Under the pieces are notes generated by a model. It was not told the DNA's origin and searched no databases. It saw only the letters and a program-made list of their open reading frames with translations. 64,000 nt of DNA from Parashewanella tropica. Lineage in GTDB: Bacteria > Pseudomonadota > Gammaproteobacteria > Enterobacterales > Shewanellaceae. The DNA is taken from the NCBI RefSeq assembly GCF_004358445.1, contig NZ_CP037951.1, positions 545,501-609,500 on the forward strand, given 5' to 3'. The position numbers were made by a program, and so were the translations under genes. Below are positions 8,554-16,910 of the stretch, piece by piece. Each line of letters begins with the position of its first letter. The stretch's first letter is position 1.

Positions 8554-9858
8554 ATGGCAACTCCACCCAGTAATAACAAAGCACCAGTTTTACCAATTGA
8601 TAACGGTCCATTAGATGATCGTGATTCAGGAGAAAATTCGACGTTGCAGTTGGGAGAGCTTCAGCCATTTGACGTTACTGAACAAGATCCCAATGAAAGT
8701 ATCAACACTTTACTGAGCAACCGCACCTTAATACCTGATGGGGAAATTAAGTCAGACTCTAGTAGTTCCAGCTCAAGAGCAGAAGGCAATGCTGAAGTGC
8801 CGCCACCAAAGCCACAACGCCGTAGAAGAAACTCAACACCTAGTGGAGAAAGTCAGGCGTATACTGATAAAAAGGGTGAAGAAGCCGAAAGCGTTTCAAC
8901 CACTGGGCAACCCACTGTAAATAAACCCCAAGCCTCTTCGGAAGCAAAACAGGCAAAAGATTATAAACCTACTCATATGATTGCAGCGGGTGGTTTTGCG
9001 GCAGCAGAAGAAGAGATGGTCGATAGAGTAAGAAGGTATTATGGCAATCCTTCCATTAAACCGTTACACCTTGCCGATCCGTTATATGCACGTTATAAGA
9101 CCAGTGTATACTCGTCAAAAGATACCAATGTTGAGTTGCAACCAGTGGACTATAAAGGAGGACAGATCCCTGGAGGTAAAAATATTCTACATGCCAATGA
9201 AATCGAATTACCTGAGCGCAAGCCAATAATTGCTTCTCAATACCCGTTAGATGACGAGACGGCTCAGTATATGTTTTGGGTCATGGTTAAGCAAAAAGGG
9301 GTGAGATACATCATTGATTTAACTAATTCGAGAGATGATAGTTCGGTAGGTAAACATTACTATCCTGATAAAGGTAAAAAAGTATTTAAACACGAAGAAC
9401 ACCCTAAAGCCCCTAAGCTTATAACCAAACGTACAGCCCACAGGTTGGATAGTACGGTTTTTCAAGTTGAGCATGATGATTTTAAGCAAGACGTTTCTCG
9501 GCTTCATATACAAAATTGGCCTGATCATGGTGTTATGAATCTTGTTGAGTTTAATCGCTTAGTGCGGACATTACATGCTCAAACAAAGAATTATCCATCA
9601 GTTATCCATTGTAAAGCAGGGGTTGGTAGAACAATGACTGTGATAGCTGCCATTGATTTATTAGATAAATTCAATCGTGGTCAACTCACACTAGAAAATT
9701 ATACAAAAGAGGTTTATAACACAGTGTTAGATATGAGAGATAAACGCAGCCCTACAGCAGTTCAAACTGAAGAACAATATAAATTATTATTGGATATTTG
9801 TTACGCTTGGCTCACAAATGATCCTATGTTGAGAAGGCCTAGTACACCTAAATATTAA
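8554..9858 (+). CDS. Protein tyrosine phosphatase, likely secreted effector type
   Basis: The C-terminal 200 residues form a classical PTP domain. The P-loop HCKAGVGRT supplies the nucleophile Cys (nucleotides 9610-9612, about residue 353) and the phosphate-binding Arg. The WPD loop (NWPDHGV) with its general acid lies upstream, and the Q-loop QTEEQYKLL lies downstream, so it should be active. The N-terminal 130 residues are Ser/Pro/Glu rich, basic in part (PPKPQRRRRN) and look disordered, as in secreted PTP effectors such as YopH and SptP. No Sec signal is seen. The gene sits between rnr and rlmB, which are normally neighbours, with its own terminator, so it was probably acquired. The start is uncertain: a GTG at 8527 and an ATG at 8542 are also in frame and no candidate has a strong ribosome site. 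Confidence 0.85.
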   Translation: MATPPSNNKAPVLPIDNGPLDDRDSGENSTLQLGELQPFDVTEQDPNESINTLLSNRTLIPDGEIKSDSSSSSSRAEGNAEVPPPKPQRRRRNSTPSGESQAYTDKKGEEAESVSTTGQPTVNKPQASSEAKQAKDYKPTHMIAAGGFAAAEEEMVDRVRRYYGNPSIKPLHLADPLYARYKTSVYSSKDTNVELQPVDYKGGQIPGGKNILHANEIELPERKPIIASQYPLDDETAQYMFWVMVKQKGVRYIIDLTNSRDDSSVGKHYYPDKGKKVFKHEEHPKAPKLITKRTAHRLDSTVFQVEHDDFKQDVSRLHIQNWPDHGVMNLVEFNRLVRTLHAQTKNYPSVIHCKAGVGRTMTVIAAIDLLDKFNRGQLTLENYTKEVYNTVLDMRDKRSPTAVQTEEQYKLLLDICYAWLTNDPMLRRPSTPKY

Positions 9859-9891
9859 CTTCTACTCGCGGTTAAAACTAAAAAACACTAC

Positions 9892-9926
9892 AATCGCTAC
9901 ATTCTTTTTGAGTGCAGCGATTTTTT
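9892..9926 (+). terminator. Terminator after the phosphatase gene, abutting rlmB
   Basis: AATCGCT (9892-9898) pairs with AGCGATT (9916-9922) across a 17-base loop and ends in a T-run that runs directly into the rlmB ATG at 9927. The T-run occupies the place where a ribosome-binding site would be. Confidence 0.55.
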
Positions 9927-10673
9927 ATGAAAAAGTCTGAAATCATGTACGGTCTTCATGCCGTCGAATCCTTGTTAAAACAATCCCCTGAACGTGTTCT
10001 AGAGCTGTGGCTTCTACAAGGTCGTGATGATGACCGTTTGCATAAAGTTATCAAGCTGGCACAAAATTTTGGCATCACGCTGCAGCGTGCATCTCGTAAA
10101 GTATTGGATGACAAAGCGCAATCTCATCAACATCAAGGTGTGGTAGTTCGAGTTAAACCAGCAAAGGCATTGGTTGAAAAAGACTTAGATTTACTGCTTG
10201 AAAAGACAGAACAACCTTTCTTATTGATCCTAGATGGCGTGACTGATCCGCACAACCTTGGTGCCTGTTTACGAAATGCCGATGCCGCAGGCGTACATGG
10301 CATTATCATTCCAAAAGACAACTCTGTGTCTATTACATCTACTGTAAGCAAAGTAGCGTGTGGTGCCGCGGAAGTGGTGCCGGTATTTCAAGTGACAAAC
10401 CTTGCCCGTACTATGCGTCACATTCAGCAACAAGGGGTTTGGATTTTAGGTACCGCTGGTGAAGCTGACAGCGATATTTATCATGCTGATATGAAAGGCT
10501 CGTTGGCGATTGCTATGGGCGCAGAAGGCAAAGGATTACGCCGTTTAACCCGTGAAGCGTGTGATAGTTTGATTTCGATTCCGATGGCGGGAACCGTTTC
10601 GAGCTTAAATGTTTCTGTTGCTACAGGTATTTGTTTATTTGAAGCGGTAAGACAGAGATCGGAATCACGGTAA
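9927..10673 (+). CDS. rlmB: 23S rRNA (guanosine-2'-O-)-methyltransferase RlmB
   Basis: RlmB methylates the 2'-O of G2251 (E. coli numbering) in the peptidyl-transferase region of 23S rRNA. It is a SpoU-family knotted methyltransferase. The N-terminal substrate-binding domain begins [11 protein letters not shown]. The SPOUT domain carries the three family motifs: [20 protein letters not shown], the [12 protein letters not shown] segment and [22 protein letters not shown]. Length is 248 residues, near E. coli 243. I use the ATG at 9927; the frame extends to a GTG at 9912 inside a terminator hairpin. No Shine-Dalgarno is visible before either start. Confidence 0.95.
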   Translation: MKKSEIMYGLHAVESLLKQSPERVLELWLLQGRDDDRLHKVIKLAQNFGITLQRASRKVLDDKAQSHQHQGVVVRVKPAKALVEKDLDLLLEKTEQPFLLILDGVTDPHNLGACLRNADAAGVHGIIIPKDNSVSITSTVSKVACGAAEVVPVFQVTNLARTMRHIQQQGVWILGTAGEADSDIYHADMKGSLAIAMGAEGKGLRRLTREACDSLISIPMAGTVSSLNVSVATGICLFEAVRQRSESR

Positions 10674-10702
10674 TGTAACTCAAAGCAGTTAAGTCACACT
10701 TT

Positions 10703-10748
10703 AACCCGCCATAAACCATTATTCGCTTGTGTTTTAGGCGGGTTTTCT
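10703..10748 (+). terminator. Intrinsic terminator after rlmB
   Basis: AACCCGCC (10703-10710) pairs with GGCGGGTT (10737-10744) over a 26-base loop, followed by TTCT. It separates rlmB from the ribosomal protein operon. Confidence 0.6.
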
Positions 10749-10784
10749 GTATTATCTCGCGCCTAATTCAGTCCAAATAATCCG

Positions 10785-10843
10785 TTCCTTGCCTCAAACT
10801 GGTTTGACTGATCCCAACAAGAGGCTAATTAACCGTAAGGAGC
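10785..10843 (+). promoter_or_regulatory. Candidate S6:S18 autoregulatory leader of rpsF operon
   Basis: Just before rpsF an outer stem TTCCTT (10785-10790) can pair with AAGGAG (10838-10843), which contains the rpsF ribosome-binding site. An inner stem GCCTC (10791-10795) pairs with GAGGC (10821-10825). Between the two 3' strands is an 11- to 12-base bulge containing ACCG. This matches the known S6:S18-binding leader motif, in which a CCG in a bulge is recognised by the S6:S18 complex and the ribosome site is sequestered. The fold was drawn by eye. Confidence 0.6.
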
Positions 10844-10848
10844 AATAA

Positions 10849-11250
10849 ATGCGTCATTACGAAATCGTATTTATGGTTCACCCAGATCAAAGTGAACAAG
10901 TTCAAGGTATGATTGAGCGTTACACCGGTGTTATCACCGCTGCAAACGGTACCGTTCACCGCCTAGAAGATTGGGGCCGTCGTCAATTGGCTTACCCAAT
11001 TCTTGAGCTGCACAAAGCACACTACGTTCTAATGAACGTTGAAGCAACTGCAGAAGCGATTGAAGAACTAGAAACAGCTTTCCGTTTCAACGACGCTGTA
11101 CTGCGTAGCATGGTAATGCGTACTAAGCATGCTGTGACTGAAGCTTCACCAATGGCTAAAGCAAAAGAAGAGCGTGATTCTCGTCGTGCTCCAGCTGCAG
11201 AAAAGCCAGCAAGTGAAACCAAAGAAAGCGCTGAAGCAGCCGCTGAGTAA
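10849..11250 (+). CDS. rpsF: 30S ribosomal protein S6
   Basis: S6 binds the central domain of 16S rRNA together with S18. The protein begins [18 protein letters not shown] and contains the conserved [13 protein letters not shown]-like segment ([25 protein letters not shown]) and the region after [14 protein letters not shown]. It has 133 residues including an acidic, Ala/Glu-rich tail of about 30 residues, common in gammaproteobacteria. A strong TAAGGAG site precedes the ATG and lies in the candidate autoregulatory stem. It is the first gene of rpsF-priB-rpsR-rplI. Confidence 0.97.
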   Translation: MRHYEIVFMVHPDQSEQVQGMIERYTGVITAANGTVHRLEDWGRRQLAYPILELHKAHYVLMNVEATAEAIEELETAFRFNDAVLRSMVMRTKHAVTEASPMAKAKEERDSRRAPAAEKPASETKESAEAAAE

Positions 11251-11258
11251 CTTTCTAA

Positions 11259-11564
11259 GTGACCACTAACCACTTAAGCCTATCAGGTGAAATTGCTCGC
11301 TTGAAACGCTTAAAAAGTCCATCAGGCATTCCCCATTGGGTGATTCTGTTGGAACACAAATCGCAACGTTATGAAGCCGATATGCTCCGTAACATTTATC
11401 TGCAAATGAAAGTGGTATTAAGTGGCGAGCGTTTTGCGCTCATAGCTGAAAGTTTAGAAGCTGGCATGGAAGTTAAAGTCGACGGTTTTATTTCTTTACA
11501 AACCAGTCGTAACGGTCAACAAAAGACCGTACTTCATGCCGAACAAGTCGAATTGAAAACTTAG
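11259..11564 (+). CDS. priB: Primosomal replication protein N (PriB)
   Basis: PriB is a dimeric OB-fold single-strand DNA-binding protein that works with PriA (encoded here at 25014) and DnaT in restarting stalled forks. The 101-residue frame starts at GTG 11259, eight bases after rpsF, and gives MTTNHLSLSGEIARLKRLKSPSG, as in other PriB proteins. The core pattern IPHWVILLEHKSQRYEA and the end GQQKTVLHAEQVEL also fit. No strong ribosome site is seen, so translation is probably coupled to rpsF. Its position between rpsF and rpsR is the conserved one. Confidence 0.95.
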   Translation: MTTNHLSLSGEIARLKRLKSPSGIPHWVILLEHKSQRYEADMLRNIYLQMKVVLSGERFALIAESLEAGMEVKVDGFISLQTSRNGQQKTVLHAEQVELKT

Positions 11565-11804
<240 letters not shown>

Positions 11805-11831
11805 TAGCAGTCAAAAATAGAGGATTTGATA

Positions 11832-12284
11832 ATGTACGTAATTCTACTAGATAAAATTGCTAACCTAGGTAACCTAGGTGACAAAGTATCAGTTAAAGCT
11901 GGTTATGCTCGTAACTTCCTTTTACCTCAAGGTAAAGCGGTTGTTGCTAACGAAGAAAACGAAAAGTTCTTCGAAGAGCGCCGTCAAGAGCTTGAAGCTA
12001 AACTTGCTGGTGAATTAGCAGTAGCTAACGAGCGCGCTGAAAAGCTAGCTGCTCTAGAAGCTGTTGTTATCGCTTCTAAAGCGGGTGAAGAAGGTAAGCT
12101 ATTCGGTTCTATCGGTACTCGCGATATTGCTGATGCAGTTACCGCAGCTGGTGTTGAACTGGCTAAAGCTGAAGTTCGTCTACCACACGGTGCGCTACGT
12201 CACACTGGTGAGTTTGAAATTGACGTTCAACTTCACACTGAAGTTAAAGCTATCGTTAAAGTTTCAGTTGTTGCTGAAGACTAA
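11832..12284 (+). CDS. rplI: 50S ribosomal protein L9
   Basis: L9 is the two-domain elongated protein at the base of the L1 stalk. The ATG at 11832 gives [37 protein letters not shown], the classic N-terminal domain, followed by a long Ala/Glu/Lys connecting helix and a C-terminal domain starting near [15 protein letters not shown]. The length of 150 residues is normal. The frame also has a TTG six bases upstream, which I reject because an AGAGGA site is correctly spaced for the ATG. It is the last gene of the operon. Confidence 0.97.
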   Translation: MYVILLDKIANLGNLGDKVSVKAGYARNFLLPQGKAVVANEENEKFFEERRQELEAKLAGELAVANERAEKLAALEAVVIASKAGEEGKLFGSIGTRDIADAVTAAGVELAKAEVRLPHGALRHTGEFEIDVQLHTEVKAIVKVSVVAED

Positions 12285-12300
12285 TAACTTGCATTAACTC

Positions 12301-12337
12301 AAAAAAGCCTCGACTTTTGTCGAGGTTTTTTTTTGCC
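12301..12337 (+). terminator. Intrinsic terminator after rplI
   Basis: GCCTCGAC (12307-12314) pairs with GTCGAGG (12319-12325) around a TTTT loop, flanked by A6 and a T9 run. This is a strong, possibly bidirectional, terminator closing the ribosomal operon. Confidence 0.92.
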
Positions 12338-12473
12338 TATTTTAATTTTTTGAATAATACCATTCACATAGTTAATTGATACGAATGATATAAGTTGTTA
12401 ACATCTGAAATCTTTTAGTAATATCATTGGGTTAGAGTAAGTTGTTTTGCAGACAATAAATGTTATAAGTTCA

Positions 12474-15400
12474 ATGAAGATGTCCAGAGTATTTTTCTTT
12501 TTTGCGTTACTTTATGTGGTTGCATTTCCAATACAAGCTGAGCATACCACTAGCCGTATCCTCGTTAAGCAAGACGGTTTAGATTCTGCTGTTAAACAGG
12601 TCTTGTTTGATAAAAAAGGCTATGCATGGCTGGTGAAAGAAAAGGGGCTGTATCGTACTCTCAACTCTCATATCACTAAAGTAGGCGCTGGCTCTCTTAA
12701 ACATCAGTCTAGAAATTCTTTTTTTGTAAAAGGAAAGGTGCTTGATAGAAATTATTTGTTAGTCAGCTCCTTAGTTAATGCCTACCGTTTCAACATCAAT
12801 GAAAATCAATTTAAGCCGCTTAGCGATTTTCCTGCCTTTAAGTCTGTAGCTCAGGATGGTTTTACTGAGGTCGTGACATACGACGATAGCAGTTTTGTCA
12901 TGTTAACCAGCCACGGATTAATTTATCGGGTTAAAGATTGGCAAATCCCCGCAGAAAAACTCGCACAACTTGATGACGCCAATTTTCGATTTAAAGGTAT
13001 GCTCAAGTTGGGTGTTGATCAGTTACTTGTTTACAACAAGCATCAATTGGTCAAGGTTAACCCTACCACTCAGCAAATCAGTCGTTATGCTTGGCCTAGA
13101 GAATACGGCACCATCAATCAAATAATCCAAGATAGCCAAGATCACTTGTGGTTAGCCACCAGTAAAGGTACCTTCCAAGCCCAAAACCTGTTTACTACAC
13201 CTATTATTGAACAGCACACTGGTCATGCGACGTTCTCCTTAAGTGAAGATAGACAAGGTCAGTTATGGTTGGCAACAGATACAGGCGTAAAGATTTATAT
13301 TCCCAAGCATAGTCAATTTCATTTTGTGGAATATGATAATAGCCTTGGCACGATAAAGAAATTGTTTGCCGAACCGACGGGCTTGATGTGGGGCGTTGGG
13401 CGTTACAACGGCATTGCTGTATTCAACGAAACCCCTGAGTTTATTCGTGATTTTATTTCTAGCCGCTATCCTTATCGACTCATTTCTCAAGATATCAAAG
13501 AAATATACGCTGATGTCCACTATGTATGGGCTGCCGCAAATAACCAATTACTACAAATTGATCGAGAAACTAAGACTGCCAGTGTATTAGAGATCCCAGA
13601 ATTAGATTCCGATGACACCGTAACCAGCTTGTTGAGAATTAATCAGAACTATTTATTACTAACGAGCAGTAATGGTCTTTTTATTTTAAATCTTACTGAT
13701 AACAGCATCCTTCGTTTTGCTCAATGGGCAAACAGTGCTGAGTCATTGGAGAATCGTCATATCCACAAGGCGGTCAAAGATGATTCTTTAAATCGGATCT
13801 GGTTTGTTGTCGAAAACAATATTTTTTATTGGGATAGAGCAACGTCCATTATAAAGAAGCTCACCATTACTCATGATGCCTCAGTGGATCTGAGTTCTAC
13901 TCGAGATCTGATGATAGCTTCGGACGGTAAAACTTGGCTTAGTGGAACCTCGTTTTTTGGTTTTATAGAAAACGGACACTTACAAAATTTACATCCTAAG
14001 AAAATAGGAGTGAGTGAATTACCCACCTATAATCAGCTTTATGAAATGTCGCCTAATACGCTTTGGTTAGGTACTTATGCACAAGGGATGTTTGAATATA
14101 ATACTCAAACTCAGAAACTTCAGCCTCTCAATTCTCGCTGGAATACCAACTGCCAGAAAATCACCTTCATGGAGCAAGTTCAGCAGCACATACTCGTGGG
14201 GTGTGATGATAGGATCATCACTATCGCAACCAAAGCGCCCTATAATATTCGAGCTGTTGAGCCTGCGGATGGTTTACCTAATGCTGATTTTAATGAACAA
14301 GCGACATTTTATGATCCTAAGGCGGGATTGTATGTGGGTACCTCACGTGGCTTGTTATTACTTGATCCTAATAAGATCCAAAATCGATTAGAAAACGATG
14401 GGGTATTTCTAAGCCACATTCGAGCTTATTACCCAGATAGAGAAGAGTTAATTCTACATCCAAGCCGAAGTCATGCATTTGCTCCTGATGTGAGTTTATT
14501 AAGCTTACAGCTTGCGAGTCATGATTACCTTGAGGGGCAACTGCGTAATGTCCAGTATCGCTTCTACAATGAGGGGGTATCAACACCAGGAGCCTTTGTT
14601 AATTTAACAGGGCAATCCCAGATTAACCTATCTTCTTTGGCTGCTGGCAATTACGTTTTAGAGCTTCAAGGGCAAGTGAATGGATTGAATTATCAGCTGC
14701 CTCATAAGTATCATTTCAAAGTACTGCAAAATTGGTGGCAAGCGAATGAATTCAAAACTGGATTGGCATTTACAGCATTGATTCTTGGCCTAATATTGCT
14801 GTTGCGTCATCAAAGCCGAGCGAATCAGACCAAGCGATTAAACCATGAATTATTAACGACCCAAGAGCGTTTAGGCCAAGCATTAAAAAACAGTGAATCT
14901 GATTTGTGGGAGTGGAGAACTGACAGTTCTCAGTTAGTGCTTGGAAATTACAATAAACTATCCAATCACGACCAAATCATTGAAGTTAAGTCATTAAATG
15001 ATTTGGGGATTCACCCAGATGACCAAGACAGAGTGAATATTCGCTGGAATAGGGTGCTCTCGGGTGAAAAAGAAACCTTTGAAGCGGAATATCGACAAAA
15101 AAATCAAGGTGGCGAATGGCGCTGGATCCGATCGAAAGGACGGGCTACTGATCGAAACCTTGAAGACAACTCGATATTAACGATTTCGGGTATTTACACT
15201 GATATTACCGCTACCCGAAACTTGGAAGATACCTTTAGCATTATGGTTGAAGCGTTTGAAAATACCTCCGAAGGCGTATTAATTTTCAATGCAAACCAAG
15301 AAATCATTTTAAGTAATAATGCTGCTCATTCGATTGTAGGCTTTGAAGCAAGACACTTAAACGGTCGAACGTTTTCAGAAATGATTAAGCATAGCCAAAC

Positions 15401-16907
15401 AATGAGTTCGATGCATGAGTTGTTGGCTGAACAGCGTAGTTGGCATGGTGAGCTTGCTATTTTAACCTCTAGTCAGCGCTATTGCCCTATATGGATGAAC
15501 TTATCTCAGATGCACTCTAGTTTAGGTAATGATGCCAAATTTGTAGCGGTCATTTCTGATATAACGGAACGTAAGCGCACTGAAGCGGAACTGATTCAAC
15601 TGGCAAACTATGACGGCTTAACAGGCTTACCCAACCGTACTTTATTTAACCGTGAGCTGACAAAAGCTATTCATGAGGCAAAACAAGAAAATCAGCAACT
15701 TGCGCTGATGTTTTTAGATTTAGACCGCTTTAAAGATATTAATGACACATACGGTCACAGCATGGGAGATGCTGTGTTGATGGAGGCCTCGAAGCGATTA
15801 ATTGACTCCATTGATGAAAATACAATTTTATGCCGTTTCGGAGGGGATGAATTTGTTGTTTTGATGAAGCAAGTTAAGGATATTCAACAAGTGGATATTT
15901 TGGCTGGCATTATTTTAAAACAAATTGAAACACCGTTTATCATCAACCGACGAGAGTTTTATATCAGTACCAGTATTGGCATAAGCTTGTTCCCAGAGCA
16001 TGCTAGTACGCCAGAAGCCTTGATCAAAAATGCAGATCTGTCTATGTATCACGCCAAAGACGAAGGTCGGGGAAATCATCAGTATTACTCGTTAGAGCGA
16101 TACCAAGCCAACCAATACCAATTACAGCTGGAACGCGATCTTCGCTATGCCTTTAAAAAACACGAGTTTGAGCTTAACTTTCAACCGCAGATAAGTGTGC
16201 TAGATGACGATCAGATGGTTGGTATGGAAGCTCTGCTGCGTTGGAATCATACTGTAAAGGGCTATATTCGACCAGATGTCTTTATCCCGATTGCCGAGTC
16301 TTGTGGTTTGATTGTCGATATCGATCGTTGGGTTCTATTTGCTTCACTGAGACAACTGGCAAAATGGCAGAAAAAATATCAACGTAAATTTAGGCTTTCA
16401 ATTAACGTGTCAGCTGCGCATTTCCGTCAACCTGATTATGTTAGAACCGTTAAGTCTGCCATTGAGCAAACAGGAGTTCAGCCAGAAAGTGTGGGCTTGG
16501 AAATCACCGAAGGCGTGCTGATGAATGAGCTTGATATTGCACAATCGCATTTATCGGAGTTGCACGCAATGGGTGTAGAAGTCGCGATTGATGATTTCGG
16601 TACCGGTTACTCTTCTTTGGCTTATCTGCGTAACTTTAAGGTAAATACCTTAAAAATCGATCGTAAATTCATTATTGATATTGCCCAAAATCGTGCCGAC
16701 CAAGCGATTGTAAATAGTATTGTTGAGCTGGCTCGAAACCTAAAATTAAAGGTGGTGGCCGAGGGCATTGAGACTTATGAACAACTTGAGCATTTGATTG
16801 GGAGAGGTTGCTACCTTATGCAAGGTTACTACTTTTCAAAACCACTTGATATTAAACATATTGAGCAATATCTTGAACATGCAGATGCCCTCGAAAGAGA
16901 AACTTAA
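12474..16907 (+). CDS. Membrane c-di-GMP enzyme: beta-propeller sensor, PAS, GGDEF, EAL
   Basis: This 1477-residue protein has a signal peptide (MKMSRVFFFFALLYVVAFPIQA) and a large periplasmic part with repeated Reg_prop-type propeller motifs (DSQDHLWLATSKG, EDRQGQLWLATDTGV, LWLGTYAQG). A Y_Y_Y-type beta domain follows, then one membrane helix at about 760-783. The cytoplasmic part has two PAS domains (about 795-1032), a GGDEF domain with intact RFGGDEF (about 1122) and an EAL domain with EALLRW (about 1251), NVSAAHF and DDFGTGYSSL. Both the diguanylate cyclase and phosphodiesterase sites look intact, so either activity is possible. The start was moved from TTG 12447 to an ATG that begins the signal peptide. 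The patatin gene starts three bases after its stop. The periplasmic ligand is unknown. Confidence 0.92.
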   Translation: MKMSRVFFFFALLYVVAFPIQAEHTTSRILVKQDGLDSAVKQVLFDKKGYAWLVKEKGLYRTLNSHITKVGAGSLKHQSRNSFFVKGKVLDRNYLLVSSLVNAYRFNINENQFKPLSDFPAFKSVAQDGFTEVVTYDDSSFVMLTSHGLIYRVKDWQIPAEKLAQLDDANFRFKGMLKLGVDQLLVYNKHQLVKVNPTTQQISRYAWPREYGTINQIIQDSQDHLWLATSKGTFQAQNLFTTPIIEQHTGHATFSLSEDRQGQLWLATDTGVKIYIPKHSQFHFVEYDNSLGTIKKLFAEPTGLMWGVGRYNGIAVFNETPEFIRDFISSRYPYRLISQDIKEIYADVHYVWAAANNQLLQIDRETKTASVLEIPELDSDDTVTSLLRINQNYLLLTSSNGLFILNLTDNSILRFAQWANSAESLENRHIHKAVKDDSLNRIWFVVENNIFYWDRATSIIKKLTITHDASVDLSSTRDLMIASDGKTWLSGTSFFGFIENGHLQNLHPKKIGVSELPTYNQLYEMSPNTLWLGTYAQGMFEYNTQTQKLQPLNSRWNTNCQKITFMEQVQQHILVGCDDRIITIATKAPYNIRAVEPADGLPNADFNEQATFYDPKAGLYVGTSRGLLLLDPNKIQNRLENDGVFLSHIRAYYPDREELILHPSRSHAFAPDVSLLSLQLASHDYLEGQLRNVQYRFYNEGVSTPGAFVNLTGQSQINLSSLAAGNYVLELQGQVNGLNYQLPHKYHFKVLQNWWQANEFKTGLAFTALILGLILLLRHQSRANQTKRLNHELLTTQERLGQALKNSESDLWEWRTDSSQLVLGNYNKLSNHDQIIEVKSLNDLGIHPDDQDRVNIRWNRVLSGEKETFEAEYRQKNQGGEWRWIRSKGRATDRNLEDNSILTISGIYTDITATRNLEDTFSIMVEAFENTSEGVLIFNANQEIILSNNAAHSIVGFEARHLNGRTFSEMIKHSQTMSSMHELLAEQRSWHGELAILTSSQRYCPIWMNLSQMHSSLGNDAKFVAVISDITERKRTEAELIQLANYDGLTGLPNRTLFNRELTKAIHEAKQENQQLALMFLDLDRFKDINDTYGHSMGDAVLMEASKRLIDSIDENTILCRFGGDEFVVLMKQVKDIQQVDILAGIILKQIETPFIINRREFYISTSIGISLFPEHASTPEALIKNADLSMYHAKDEGRGNHQYYSLERYQANQYQLQLERDLRYAFKKHEFELNFQPQISVLDDDQMVGMEALLRWNHTVKGYIRPDVFIPIAESCGLIVDIDRWVLFASLRQLAKWQKKYQRKFRLSINVSAAHFRQPDYVRTVKSAIEQTGVQPESVGLEITEGVLMNELDIAQSHLSELHAMGVEVAIDDFGTGYSSLAYLRNFKVNTLKIDRKFIIDIAQNRADQAIVNSIVELARNLKLKVVAEGIETYEQLEHLIGRGCYLMQGYYFSKPLDIKHIEQYLEHADALERET

Positions 16908-16910
16908 CTG

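Noticed and set aside
11865-11883. Direct repeat AACCTAGGT in rplI
   Set aside because: It encodes the conserved NLGNLGD of L9, so it is a coding repeat.
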